Positions 42,008 to 50,825 are shown, counted from the stretch's first letter. The stretch: DNA of 64,000 bases from DASQHW01 sp038209365 (GCA_038209365.1 JBBQXS010000016.1:1-64000), one strand, 5' to 3'. Notes: generated by a model not told the origin, from the letters alone. Program-made: numbers and translations.

Positions 42008-44125
42008 CTAGGTGACGGCTGCGCCACCCTGGTGTCTTCCGCGCTGGCGACCGCGGAGGAAGTCCCGCACCTGCGCGGGTGGAATCGTCGGTCCGAACGC
42101 TGCACCCGAGCCGAATTCGCAACCGAGCTCGTGGAGGCGCGCGGCTTGGACACCGTTCTCGACGCCGTTGGCCGCGACGACACGTCCCAGCGCACGCGCA
42201 TACTTCACGATCGCGCCGAGCAATGCTGCGCTCACCTCGTCGTGCGTCGTCCGCAACGCGGCCACGAGCGGACCGGCGATCGTCAGTGTCGGCGTCGGCA
42301 ACGTGCGCAGCTGTTCGAGTGACGACACCGCCGATCCGAAATCACGCAATGCGACACCCAGCCCCAGCTCGTTGAGCGCGACGACGACGCGAGATGCGGC
42401 ATCGAAATCGTGCGCCACCGCAGACTCGGGAACGCCGATCCAACACAACGACGGCGAGACACGGCTGCGCGACAGCATGTCGCGCACCAGCTGCGGGAAC
42501 ACCGGCGACAGCGCGCCGGTCGCGGTCAGCAGCACGCCGAGACCGGGTATCACCGGGCCCCAGGGCTCGCGCTCCCACTCGGCGAGCTGGGCGAGCAGGG
42601 TTCGCACCATCGCCGTGTCCAGCGCACGGGAGAGACCTGCATCCTCGAGCACCTTGCCGATCGCTTCGGCGTCGTGAAGACCCGTCGTCTCCCAGTCGAC
42701 CGCGCAATCGAATCCCACGATTTCGTGCGTCGCGAGGTCCGCGATCGGCGTGCACAGGATCGGAAGCCGCGGCTCTTCGAGCAGGCGGCCCGCGGTGCGT
42801 GCGATCCGCCGCCCTTGCGCGAGCTCCCGCCGCAGGTCTTCGTCGAAGAGCTCCACGCGACCTCGACCCAGCCGCTTGGCGCGATACGCAGCGACGTCGG
42901 CGTTCGAGAGGACCTGGTCCGCCGACAGCGGGTCGTCACCGCGTGCCGTCGCAATACCGATGCTTGCGCCGATCACCACCTCGTGACCGTGAATGTCGTA
43001 CGGCTCGCTCACACGTGCAAGAAGGCGGTCCGCGAGCATCGACGACTGCGTGACCGAGTCCATCGCGGGGCAGCAGACGATGAACTCGTCTCCACCGAGC
43101 CGCACACACACGTCTCCTTCGCGGACCCCGCTGCGCAACCGTTGTGCGACCTGCACGAGCAGATCGTCGCCTGCCGCATGCCCCAGCATGTCGTTCACGC
43201 GCTTGAAGCCGTCGAGATCCATGAAGAGCAACGCAACGCCACCCGCCCCGCGGCGCGTGCGTGCGAGCGCCGCGTTGAGCTCCTCGACCAGGAGCGCGCG
43301 GCTCCCGAGGCCCGTGAGGCGGTCGTGGGTCGCGTCGTACTCGAGGCGCTCCTCGAGCAGGTGCCGTTCGGTGACGTCCTCGAACGATCCGAGGAAGCCC
43401 GAGAGCGTGCCGTCCACACGCCGGAGCGCCGCCCACCGCGCGCTCACCCACCGCAATGCCCCCGTCGGCGTCGTCAGGCGCACCTGCGACGGCCGCGTCT
43501 CACCGCCGTCGGCCGCTCCTCGCATCTGGACACGCAACGACTCGACGTCGTCGGGATCGAGGGCGCGGCACCACCCGACACCCAAGGCGTCCTCGGCGGG
43601 CACCTGCGTGAGCCGCTCGAACGCGGGGTTCACGAAGACGCATCTGTCGTCCACGTCGATCTCGCAGATGCCGATGGGGCTCTCGGTGACAAGCGTGCGC
43701 CAGCGCGCCTCGCGTTCGTACACCGTGTGGTCGATGACCCGCACGACGATGCCCTGCACGTCGGGATGACCGAGCAGGTTCCGGAACGCGAGCGTCTGGG
43801 AGTGCCAGCCGTCGAGATCGTTGCGCACCCGCGCCCGCGCCTCGATCTCCCGACCGGGCACGCTCCGGCACTCGACCAGGGCGTCCCCGAGCGCCGGATG
43901 ATCGTCGGGATGCACCCAATCAGCCATGCGGGTCGTCAGGTCGCGGGCCCGGCTGAACCCGGCCCGCAAGCCGAGGTCGCCGAGCACGATGCGGGGCCGG
44001 AAGTCGGCGTCGAGGATCGCGACGGCGTCGGCGAGCGCACCCAGGACGTCCGGATCCCGGACGTCGAGTGGTGGAGTCTGCGTGCTGACCGCTCCGACCG
44101 CGGCGACGTCGGGCACCGGGGCCAT
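42008..44125 (-). CDS. PAS-PAS-GGDEF-degenerate EAL cyclic-di-GMP signalling protein
   Basis: A 705-residue soluble sensor. Two PAS folds (about 20-135 and 140-260) precede a diguanylate cyclase domain with an intact GGDEF (about 343) and the inhibitory site R-x-x-D five residues before it (REGD). The C-terminal domain aligns with EAL phosphodiesterases, but the E-x-L motif reads FDCAVDWE and other metal ligands are not conserved, so it is probably inactive and regulatory. It should make c-di-GMP in response to a PAS-sensed signal. ATG 44125 is close (47 bases) to the divergent MaoC gene. It is followed by a GyrB-type gene. Confidence 0.9.
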   Translation of the reverse strand: MAPVPDVAAVGAVSTQTPPLDVRDPDVLGALADAVAILDADFRPRIVLGDLGLRAGFSRARDLTTRMADWVHPDDHPALGDALVECRSVPGREIEARARVRNDLDGWHSQTLAFRNLLGHPDVQGIVVRVIDHTVYEREARWRTLVTESPIGICEIDVDDRCVFVNPAFERLTQVPAEDALGVGWCRALDPDDVESLRVQMRGAADGGETRPSQVRLTTPTGALRWVSARWAALRRVDGTLSGFLGSFEDVTERHLLEERLEYDATHDRLTGLGSRALLVEELNAALARTRRGAGGVALLFMDLDGFKRVNDMLGHAAGDDLLVQVAQRLRSGVREGDVCVRLGGDEFIVCCPAMDSVTQSSMLADRLLARVSEPYDIHGHEVVIGASIGIATARGDDPLSADQVLSNADVAAYRAKRLGRGRVELFDEDLRRELAQGRRIARTAGRLLEEPRLPILCTPIADLATHEIVGFDCAVDWETTGLHDAEAIGKVLEDAGLSRALDTAMVRTLLAQLAEWEREPWGPVIPGLGVLLTATGALSPVFPQLVRDMLSRSRVSPSLCWIGVPESAVAHDFDAASRVVVALNELGLGVALRDFGSAVSSLEQLRTLPTPTLTIAGPLVAALRTTHDEVSAALLGAIVKYARALGRVVAANGVENGVQAARLHELGCEFGSGAAFGPTIPPAQVRDFLRGRQRGRHQGGAAVT

Positions 44126-44172
44126 CCCACTTCATCGGCACCGCATCCGCCGCCCCTTATAGCGTGCTTCGC

Positions 44173-44628
44173 ATGACGACGACGTTTGCCTCCCCCAAGG
44201 ACCTGCTCGACGCGACCGGCACCCAGCTCGGTCCGACCGACTGGATCACGATCACCCAGGACCAGATCAACAAGTTCGCCGACGCCACGCTGGACAATCA
44301 GTGGATCCACGTCGACGCCGAGCGCGCCAAGGCCGGACCCTTCGGGGCGCCGATCGCCCACGGCTACCTGACGATGTCGCTCGCGTCGCACTTCCTCGGC
44401 GAGCTGGTGCGCGTCGGGGGGATCTCGATGGGCATCAACTACGGCGCCGAGAAGGTTCGCTTCCCGTCTCCGGTACCTGTCGGCTCCCGTCTTCGGGGCC
44501 GGGGCGAGCTGCTCGATGCCAAGGAAGTGCCGGGCGGGGTCCAGGCGACGACCCGCATCACGATCGAGCGCGAGGGCAGCGAGAAGCCCGCCGCGGTCGT
44601 CGAGGCCGTCTCCCGCTACCTCACATGA
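44173..44628 (+). CDS. MaoC-family (R)-specific enoyl-CoA hydratase
   Basis: A 151-residue single hot-dog hydratase with the catalytic Asp/His signature FADATLDNQWIHVD (about 37-50), then GPFGAPIAHGYLTMSL. It hydrates trans-2-enoyl-CoA to (R)-3-hydroxyacyl-CoA in fatty-acid or polyketide-like degradation. ATG 44173 is used. TTATAG about 10 bases before it resembles a -10 element, which would give a nearly leaderless mRNA. The SDR gene follows after 13 bases, so hydratase and dehydrogenase act in the same pathway. Confidence 0.9.
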   Translation: MTTTFASPKDLLDATGTQLGPTDWITITQDQINKFADATLDNQWIHVDAERAKAGPFGAPIAHGYLTMSLASHFLGELVRVGGISMGINYGAEKVRFPSPVPVGSRLRGRGELLDAKEVPGGVQATTRITIEREGSEKPAAVVEAVSRYLT

Positions 44629-44641
44629 GCGGGTTGAAGAC

Positions 44642-45433
44642 GTGAGCGCGCTGGACGCGTTCCGGCTCGACGGCAAGGTCGCGATCGTCACCGGCGCCGG
44701 GCGCGGCATCGGCGCGTCGATCGCCCGCACGTTCGCGGACGCGGGTGGGAACGTCGCGCTCGCCGCGCGCACGAAGGAGCAGCTCGACGAGGTCGCAAGC
44801 GACATCCGGGCCGCGGGCCGCGACGCGTTGGTCATTCCGTGCGACGTGAACGACAACGACGCCGCGGAACGCATTGTCGCGCAGACGGTCGCGGATCTCG
44901 GTCGGATCGACGTGCTCGTCAACAACGCGGGCGGCTCGATGCCAAAAGCATTTCTCGACACCAGTGCCGGTGCATTCGAACGCGCCTTCCACTTCAACGT
45001 CACGACCGCGTTCGTCCTCAGCAAGGAGGCGACGCCTCATCTGCTGGCGTCGGGCGCGGGGGCGATCGTCAACATCTCGTCGGCCATGGGTCGCCTGCGC
45101 GACCGCGGCTTTGTCGCGTACGGAACCGCGAAGGCCGCCCTCGCGCACATGACACGCCTCCTGGCGGCCGACCTCGCCCCCAAGGTGCGCGTCAACGGGA
45201 TCGCGGTGGGCTCGGTCGCGACCAGCGCGCTCGAGATCGTCCTCGGCAACCCCGAGATCCACGACGAGATGGTTCGCCGGACGCCGCTCAAGCGGCTGGG
45301 CCGGCCCGAGGACATCGCGCTCTGCGCCCTCTATCTCGCCTCCGATGCCGGCAGCTTCGTCACCGGCAAGCTCTTCGAGGTCGACGGCGGTATCGAGGAC
45401 GCGAACCTGGATCTCGGCCTCCCGGATCTGTAG
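44642..45433 (+). CDS. Short-chain dehydrogenase/reductase
   Basis: A 263-residue classical SDR with TGAGRGIG (about 19-26), NNAG, the catalytic Ser in ISSAMG and Tyr/Lys in YGTAK. The C-terminal PEDIALCALYLASDAGSFVTGK is family-typical. It probably oxidises a 3-hydroxyacyl-CoA or related alcohol. GTG 44642 is 13 bases after the MaoC gene. A longer frame upstream overlaps the MaoC gene in another phase and was rejected. It ends 41 bases from the convergent DUF952 gene. Confidence 0.9.
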   Translation: MSALDAFRLDGKVAIVTGAGRGIGASIARTFADAGGNVALAARTKEQLDEVASDIRAAGRDALVIPCDVNDNDAAERIVAQTVADLGRIDVLVNNAGGSMPKAFLDTSAGAFERAFHFNVTTAFVLSKEATPHLLASGAGAIVNISSAMGRLRDRGFVAYGTAKAALAHMTRLLAADLAPKVRVNGIAVGSVATSALEIVLGNPEIHDEMVRRTPLKRLGRPEDIALCALYLASDAGSFVTGKLFEVDGGIEDANLDLGLPDL

Positions 45434-45474
45434 GAGCGCCCCCATCGTCGCTCCGACGGTGAGTCGCGACCCGG

Positions 45475-45837
45475 TCAGCCGTCGAGCAGATGGCGGATGC
45501 CCTCGGGCAGGGCGAAGCCGTCGTCACCCCGGGTCCACGGCACGGCCGCGAGCACGGCGCCGGTGTCGATGGGGCCGTAGACGTGGGGAAAGTCCCCGGC
45601 GAACTCGTCGGCCGAGGGTTCCCATCGCAGCTCGCTGCGGAGCAGGCCCGGGTCGATGCACAGCAAGACGAGATCGGGCACGTCCCGGTAGAACCAGTCC
45701 GCGACGTGGGTCACCTGGGTGGGCAGCGAGCAATGGATGAACCCTTCGCGGTCGAGGCTCGGCGCCCGGTACTCGCCGGTGGCTCGCGCGTGGTCCCATT
45801 CGGGCGCGGTCGTGATGTGCAGGATCAGTCGCGTCAC
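45475..45837 (-). CDS. DUF952 family protein
   Basis: A 120-residue protein of the DUF952 family, recognisable by RLILHITTAPEWDHARATGEY at the N-terminus, EGFIHCS in the middle and DFPHVYGPID near the end. The function is unknown; related proteins may have an ADP-ribosyltransferase-like fold. GTG 45837 begins directly before the conserved strand. ATG 45855 would add six residues. It is isolated between the SDR and the amidohydrolase and may have its own promoter. Confidence 0.83.
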   Translation of the reverse strand: MTRLILHITTAPEWDHARATGEYRAPSLDREGFIHCSLPTQVTHVADWFYRDVPDLVLLCIDPGLLRSELRWEPSADEFAGDFPHVYGPIDTGAVLAAVPWTRGDDGFALPEGIRHLLDG

Positions 45838-45907
45838 AGCGGCCCAGCATGACACGATGACGGAGTGGAACCGAAGGTCCGCTACGGCGCAGCGACGAGT
45901 GGCAGAT

Positions 45908-47086
45908 CTACGAGGCGCGCGGCTGAGAGAGCGCGAGCCCGTTCTCTCGCATGACGAGCCGCACTTCCTCCTCGGAGAAGCCGGGAAGATCGTCCACGAA
46001 CGACTTGGGATCCGCGAGTCCTTCGGCGTGCGGGTAGTCGGAGCCGAAGATCATGCGTTGCGCGCCCAGCTCGTCGCGTAGCTCGGGGAGGTCGTCCTCG
46101 TAGTACGGCGACACCCACATCTGCGCGCGCACCTGCTCCACCGGGTCGACGCGGTCGTACGCGGCCGGGAGCTGACCGTAAGACTTCTTCAACGCCTTCA
46201 GGAGCTGCGGCACCCAGTCCGAGCCGCTCTCGATCGTCGCGACACGCAGGTTCGGGTGACGGCGTAGCACGCCGTGACACACGAGCGCGGCGATCGTGTC
46301 GTAGATCGGCCGGTGGCCCGAGGTGACGCTGCGGAAAGGATCGTTGCGGAAGGCCTGGAAATCGCCGCCGCCACCCCACTCGTCCGCGTAGCGGTTGTAG
46401 CCCGCGTCACCAGAGTGATACGCGGCCACGATGCCGGCTTCGGCGATGCGCGCCCACACGCCGTCGTAGACGGGATCGCCGGGCGTGCGGGAAAAGCCCG
46501 GACCGCGCACGGGGCCGGCGCGCAGCACAATGACGTGTGCGCCGTTTGCGAGGGCGTACTCCACCTCTTGCTCGGCACGCTTCGGATCCTGCAACGCGAT
46601 GTACGGCGCGGCGTAGATCCGATCGTCGTAATTGAACGTCCAGTCGTCGAGCATCCACTCGTTGAACGCGTGGAACACGTCATGCACCGCTTCGGGGTCG
46701 TGCAGCAACGCTTCTTCGACGCCGACACCGAGCGTCGGAAAAAGGAAACAGCCCAGCAGTCCTTGGGTGTCCATCAGCTTCACGCGCGCCTCGGGATCAC
46801 GGTACGCCGGATTGATCGGCTCGAGCTCACCGAACGCCTCGCGGATGTCGTCACCGGCGCTCTTCCCACGGAAGTACTCGTCGAGGCAGCCCGGACGCGC
46901 GACCGGGTCGAAGGTGGGGTTCGGGATGAACCGGAACAGCTTGTTGTCGACGATCATTCGCTGTTTGCCGTCGACGTTCGCCCATTGCACCAGCTTCGAC
47001 CGGTGCGGCGGAAGATGACGGATGAAGGCGTCGGTCGCCTCGTAGTAGTGGTTGTCAGCGTCGAAGACGTCGAAGTCGATCTTCAT
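45908..47086 (-). CDS. Amidohydrolase-2 family metal-dependent hydrolase/decarboxylase
   Basis: A 392-residue TIM-barrel enzyme of the ACMS-decarboxylase-related amidohydrolase_2 family. The first metal-site strand reads DADNHYYEATDAF (with the usual H-x-H replaced), then come AYHSGDAGYN and the Asp in IFGSDYPHAEGLADP. Such proteins are abundant in acidimicrobial and mycobacterial lipid- and aromatic-degradation loci. The substrate cannot be named. ATG 47086 has GAGGGAG 5 bases upstream. A well-formed promoter with an overlapping palindromic operator lies at 47133-47178, matching the sites at the TetR gene at 61 kb. Confidence 0.88.
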   Translation of the reverse strand: MKIDFDVFDADNHYYEATDAFIRHLPPHRSKLVQWANVDGKQRMIVDNKLFRFIPNPTFDPVARPGCLDEYFRGKSAGDDIREAFGELEPINPAYRDPEARVKLMDTQGLLGCFLFPTLGVGVEEALLHDPEAVHDVFHAFNEWMLDDWTFNYDDRIYAAPYIALQDPKRAEQEVEYALANGAHVIVLRAGPVRGPGFSRTPGDPVYDGVWARIAEAGIVAAYHSGDAGYNRYADEWGGGGDFQAFRNDPFRSVTSGHRPIYDTIAALVCHGVLRRHPNLRVATIESGSDWVPQLLKALKKSYGQLPAAYDRVDPVEQVRAQMWVSPYYEDDLPELRDELGAQRMIFGSDYPHAEGLADPKSFVDDLPGFSEEEVRLVMRENGLALSQPRAS

Positions 47087-47132
47087 GATGGCTCCCTCGC
47101 TCCGCTACTTCCGCAGGGCGACATGCTCCCGA

Positions 47133-47151
47133 AATAGAACGGCATTCTATT
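47133..47151 (-). promoter_or_regulatory. Palindromic operator upstream of the amidohydrolase gene
   Basis: AATAGAACGGCATTCTATT is a 19-base palindrome (arms AATAGAA/TTCTATT around a 5-base centre). Its 17-base core, ATAGAACGGCATTCTAT at 47134-47150, matches the two sites at the TetR gene (60989-61005 and 61032-61048) at the shared positions A-AA-G-CATTCT. It overlaps the -10 element of the predicted amidohydrolase promoter, so a bound repressor would block RNA polymerase. Confidence 0.65.
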
Positions 47152-47178
47152 TTATCCCCGGACCCGCTCGGCCCGCAA
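47149..47178 (-). promoter_or_regulatory. Predicted sigma-70-type promoter for the amidohydrolase
   Basis: On the minus strand TTGCGG (47173-47178) and TAAAAT (47149-47154) are spaced by 18 bases, close to the housekeeping consensus and unusual in this GC-rich DNA. The -10 overlaps the TAA stop of the upstream acyl-CoA ligase gene and the operator palindrome. Start of transcription would be near 47142, giving a leader of about 55 bases. Confidence 0.55.
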
Positions 47179-48570
47179 TGCCGACCTCCGGAGCTTGCCG
47201 GCGTCGTCGCGGAGGGGCTCGGTCGTGAACTCGAACGTCCGGGGGACCTTGTAGCGGACGAGCCGCTCGGCAAGGTGGTTGCGCAGCTCGTCCACGTCGA
47301 TCTTGCTGCCGTCGTCGGTTTGCAGAATCGCGTGCACACGGCTGCCGAGGTCGTCGTCGGGCATGCCGATCACGGCGCTCGAACGCACGCGCGGATGCTC
47401 GTCGAGCGCGGCCTCCACCTCGGCGGGATAGATGTTCGCGCCGCCAGTGAGGATCATGTCGGTCTGACGGTCGCTCAAGTAGAGGTAGCCGTCGGCGTCG
47501 ATCATGCCCATGTCACCGAGTGACTCCCACCCACCCTCGATGCGACGCGCCTGCGCGCCGACATACCGGTAGGTGTGCACGCTTTCGTCTGCCGAGGGTC
47601 GCATGTACACCTCGCCGACCTCGCCCGGCGCGGCGTCGTCGCCTCCCGCGCTCACGATCTTGAACTGCTCGGGATTGACCTTCCCGACGGAACCTCGGTG
47701 CTCGAGCCACTCTGCACCGTTGATGATCGTCGCGGCCTGTGCCTCTGTTCCCGCGTACAGCTCCCAGATCGTCTCGGCCCCGAGCCAGTTGATCCATTCC
47801 TCTTTCAACCACGGTGGGCACGGCGCCGCGAGATGCCACACGACTTTCAACGACGAGACGTCGTAGCGGTCGCGCACCTCGCGCGGCAGCTTCGAGATTC
47901 GCGCCATCATCGTCGGCACGACGTAGATCGAGTCGGGTCGGTAGCGGTCGATGAGCGCAAGCGTCTTCTCGGCGTCGAACTTTCCACCGAGCACGACATG
48001 GTTCCCCGCGAGCAGCGCGGTCACGGTCCACATGAACGGGCCGTTGTGGTACAGCGGGCCCGGCATCAGATGCGTGCCGTCGATCTGCATCAACAGCAGC
48101 GGCGGAAGGTCGGGGTCGATCTCGCCGGCCTGGTTGGCCTCGATGAGCTTCGGGCGCCCCGTCGAACCACCGGACGTCATCGCCTTCCACGGGTTCGAAC
48201 GCGCGTCCGGCAGGGATCCGTCGTCGAAGCGGTCGACGGCGAGCGGTTCGTGCAACACGACGCGCGGCTGTGCAAGCTCGATGATCGCGTCGAGCTCTCG
48301 CGTGGGCAATCGGGCCGACACGGGTTGCGGCGTTGCGCCGATCTTCCAGCAGGCGACGGCCGTCGCGACGAACTCGACAGAGTTCGGAAGCGCGATCGTG
48401 ACCCGATCACCTTGCAGAACGCCGTCGTGTTGCAACGCGCGCGCCGCGCGATTTGCCAGCTGTTCGAGCTCGATCCGCGTCACCGTACGGTGCTCATCCG
48501 TGATTGCGGGGCGGTCCGGATCGACAACCGCGTGGTCGCGGAGCCGCTGCGCGTAGGAGATCAGTGCCAC
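47152..48570 (-). CDS. Acyl-CoA ligase / AMP-dependent synthetase
   Basis: A 472-residue adenylate-forming enzyme with the P-loop-like MTSGGSTGRPKLIE (about 153-166), WELYAGTEAQAATIINGAE, the Asp/Arg segment YLYLSDRQTDMILTGGANIYP and a C-terminal Lys near DDAGKLRRS. It activates a fatty acid or related carboxylic acid with CoA, probably an acid from the lipid or steroid catabolism encoded nearby. GTG 48570 begins a typical N-terminus. The longer frame upstream overlaps the zinc-finger gene. It overlaps that gene's end by 10 bases and is likely cotranscribed. Confidence 0.88.
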   Translation of the reverse strand: MALISYAQRLRDHAVVDPDRPAITDEHRTVTRIELEQLANRAARALQHDGVLQGDRVTIALPNSVEFVATAVACWKIGATPQPVSARLPTRELDAIIELAQPRVVLHEPLAVDRFDDGSLPDARSNPWKAMTSGGSTGRPKLIEANQAGEIDPDLPPLLLMQIDGTHLMPGPLYHNGPFMWTVTALLAGNHVVLGGKFDAEKTLALIDRYRPDSIYVVPTMMARISKLPREVRDRYDVSSLKVVWHLAAPCPPWLKEEWINWLGAETIWELYAGTEAQAATIINGAEWLEHRGSVGKVNPEQFKIVSAGGDDAAPGEVGEVYMRPSADESVHTYRYVGAQARRIEGGWESLGDMGMIDADGYLYLSDRQTDMILTGGANIYPAEVEAALDEHPRVRSSAVIGMPDDDLGSRVHAILQTDDGSKIDVDELRNHLAERLVRYKVPRTFEFTTEPLRDDAGKLRRSALRAERVRG

Positions 48571-48761
48571 AACGGGGATTCTGGCGCAGCTGCGCAGCGG
48601 CGGACAGCCGCCTTCAACCAGCGGAGCATCTCGAGCTCTTCGACGCAGGCGCCGCACCGGTCGAGGTGGGCCGCAATCGCAAGCATCGTCCACGCGTCGC
48701 ATTCGACGTCGACGTAGCACTGGATGACGGCGAGCACGTCATGACACGAGGTCTCATCCAT
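48561..48761 (-). CDS. Small mycothiol-type zinc anti-sigma-like protein
   Basis: A 66-residue protein of the ZAS class: Cys6-His near the start (TSCHDVL), a later H-x3-CxxC (AHLDRCGACVEEL) and a final Cys in RRC, as in RsrA/mycothiol-system anti-sigma factors. These hold a redox-sensitive zinc that releases a bound sigma factor on oxidation. No sigma-factor gene is adjacent, so its partner is unknown and it might instead control another protein. ATG 48761 is used. It is 86 bases from the divergent SDR gene and overlaps the acyl-CoA ligase gene by 10 bases. Confidence 0.75.
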   Translation of the reverse strand: MDETSCHDVLAVIQCYVDVECDAWTMLAIAAHLDRCGACVEELEMLRWLKAAVRRCAAAPESPLWH

Positions 48762-48847
48762 GCCGCGAGAACGGCTCCGTCTCGACCACGTGGAGGGGAA
48801 ACGACCGAAGCTGCGGCTGCATTCCCGGTGTCGTAAGGTCGGCCGCC

Positions 48848-49606
48848 ATGCTGAACAACACCACGGCCATCGTCACGGGCGGAGCCTCCGGTATGGGCGA
48901 GGCCACCGCCCGGCGGCTCTCGGACGCGGGGGCCACCGTCGTCATTCTCGACCGCGACGCAGGGAAGGGCGAGAAAGTCGCCTCGGACCTCGGCGGCCGG
49001 TTCGTCCAAGCCGACGTCACGAACGAGTCCGACGTGAGCGCCGCGGTCGCGGCCGCCACGGCGCTCGCGCCCCTTCGGACGTGCATCCACTGTGCCGGCA
49101 TCGGATGGGCGGAGCGGACGATCAACCGCGACGGCGGTCCCCATGGCCTCGCGTCGTTCCGGACCGTGATCGAGATCAACTTGATCGGCACGTTCAACGT
49201 GTTGCGGCTCGCGGCGTCCGGGATGTCGGCCAACGAGCAAGACGACCAAGGGCAACGCGGCGTGATCGTCAACACCGCATCGATCGCGGCGTTCGACGGC
49301 CAGATCGGTCAGGCCGCGTACTCGGCGTCCAAAGGAGGCGTCGTGGCGCTCACGCTCACCGCGGCGCGCGACCTCGCAGCCGCGGGCATCCGCGTGTGCA
49401 CGATCGCGCCCGGCCTCATCGATACGCCGTTGCTCGGCGGCCTCCCGCAAGCACAGCGCGACGCCCTTGCGCAGTCGGTGCTGTTCCCGAAGCGCCTGGG
49501 GGTGCCGGAGGATTTCGCGTCTCTTGCGATGGAGATCGTGCGCAACAGCTACTTGAACGGCGAGGTGATCCGGATGGACGCGGGCATCCGCATGCCGCCA
49601 AAGTAG
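48848..49606 (+). CDS. Short-chain dehydrogenase (3-hydroxyacyl-CoA dehydrogenase type II-like)
   Basis: A 252-residue SDR with TGGASGMG (about 10-17), CAGIGWAERT, catalytic Ser in NTASIAAFDGQ and Tyr/Lys in YSASK. It resembles the HSD17B10-type 3-hydroxyacyl-CoA dehydrogenases, including the ending YLNGEVIRMDAGIRMPPK. A close paralogue lies at 53169-53915 on the other strand. The P450 gene follows after 4 bases, so they are one transcript. Together they suggest oxidation of a steroid or fatty-acid side chain. Confidence 0.9.
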   Translation: MLNNTTAIVTGGASGMGEATARRLSDAGATVVILDRDAGKGEKVASDLGGRFVQADVTNESDVSAAVAAATALAPLRTCIHCAGIGWAERTINRDGGPHGLASFRTVIEINLIGTFNVLRLAASGMSANEQDDQGQRGVIVNTASIAAFDGQIGQAAYSASKGGVVALTLTAARDLAAAGIRVCTIAPGLIDTPLLGGLPQAQRDALAQSVLFPKRLGVPEDFASLAMEIVRNSYLNGEVIRMDAGIRMPPK

Positions 49607-49610
49607 AACC

Positions 49611-50825
49611 ATGCCGGATCACCCCAAGCGCGACGACATCGATCTGCTCGAGGGAGCGTTCTACGTCGATGCCCGCGAGCCGTACGCATGGATGCGCCAG
49701 CACGCGCCGGTCTACTTCGACGACCACACAGGGCTCTGGGGCATCGCAACGTACGCCGCGGTGCTCGCGGCCGAAAAGGACGCGAGGACGTTCTCGAACG
49801 CGGGCGGGAGCCGGCCCGAGAGCGGCCCGATCCCGATGATGATCGACATGGACGACCCGGAGCACTGGAAGCGCCGGAAGCTCGTCAACAAGGGTTTCAC
49901 ACCGCGACGCGTGCGCGACAGCGAACAGGCGATCCGGCACGCGTGCGACGAGATCATCGACGCGGTGTGCGAACGCGGCGAGTGCGACTTCGTCACCGAC
50001 GTTGCCGCGCCGCTGCCGATGATGCTCATCGGCGACATGCTCGGCGTCGCTCCGGAGGATCGCGGTGACCTGCTGCGGTGGTCGGACGACATGGTGAGCT
50101 CGCTGAGCGGGAGCGCGACCGAAGCGCAGATCCTGCGCTCCTTCCAGGCGATGGAGGGCTATACCGCGTTCTGCACCCACGCGGTGGCCGAGCGCCGGGC
50201 GACGCCGACCGATGACCTGATGAGCGTGCTCGTCCACGCCGAGGTCGACGGCGACCGGCTGTCACCGGACGACGTGCTGCACGAGTCGCTCCTCATTCTC
50301 GTGGGCGGCGACGAGACGACGCGCCACGTGATCACCGGCGGCATGGAGCAACTGCTGCTGCATCCCGAGCAACGCAAGCTCCTCGTCGAGGATCTCGGGA
50401 AGATCACGGTCGCGGTCGAGGAGATGCTCCGCTGGGTGACCCCGATCAAGTCGATGTGTCGCACGGTCACGCGCGACGTCGAGTTCATGGGACAAGCGAT
50501 GACGGCCGGACAGAAGTGCTTGTTGCTGTTCGAATCGGCCAACTTCGATGCCGCGAAGTTCCGCGACCCTTTCCGCTTCGACGTCGAACGCCAGCCGAAC
50601 GAGCATGTCGCTTTCGGGTTCGGTTCGCACTACTGCCTGGGTCAGGCGCTGGCGCGCCTGGAGCTGAAGGTCATGTTCGAGCAGCTGCTCACGCGTATGC
50701 CGGACATCGAGCTCGCAGCAGACCCCGCTTCGCTCCCCCGCCGGCGCGCGAACTTCATCACCGGCCTCGAGGCGATGCCGATCACGTTCAGCCCGTCCAA
50801 GCCGCTCGAAGGGACGTCCGTGTGA
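49611..50825 (+). CDS. Cytochrome P450 (CYP142/CYP125-like)
   Basis: A 404-residue P450 with the heme-thiolate motif FGFGSHYCLGQALA (Cys about 342), the I-helix VGGDETTRHV and the E-x-x-R in VEEMLRW. The segment IDMDDPEHWKRRKLVNKGF is characteristic of CYP142/CYP125 steroid C26-monooxygenases (family knowledge). It is therefore likely to hydroxylate a sterol side chain or a similar terpenoid. It is between an SDR and a limonene-epoxide-hydrolase-like gene whose GTG overlaps its stop (GTGA). Confidence 0.9.
   Translation: MPDHPKRDDIDLLEGAFYVDAREPYAWMRQHAPVYFDDHTGLWGIATYAAVLAAEKDARTFSNAGGSRPESGPIPMMIDMDDPEHWKRRKLVNKGFTPRRVRDSEQAIRHACDEIIDAVCERGECDFVTDVAAPLPMMLIGDMLGVAPEDRGDLLRWSDDMVSSLSGSATEAQILRSFQAMEGYTAFCTHAVAERRATPTDDLMSVLVHAEVDGDRLSPDDVLHESLLILVGGDETTRHVITGGMEQLLLHPEQRKLLVEDLGKITVAVEEMLRWVTPIKSMCRTVTRDVEFMGQAMTAGQKCLLLFESANFDAAKFRDPFRFDVERQPNEHVAFGFGSHYCLGQALARLELKVMFEQLLTRMPDIELAADPASLPRRRANFITGLEAMPITFSPSKPLEGTSV

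Noticed and set aside
39818..42322. An 834-residue plus-strand frame
   Set aside because: Antisense to the GyrB-type gene, which has intact GHKL and TOPRIM motifs.
42410..44176. A 588-residue plus-strand frame
   Set aside because: Antisense to the PAS-GGDEF-EAL gene; composition typical of an opposite-strand frame.
47133..47151. KstR-type steroid repressor site
   Set aside because: Similar in flavour (TAGAAC...TTCTA) but the spacing is odd-numbered and does not fit the KstR consensus; the matching sites at the local TetR gene explain it better.
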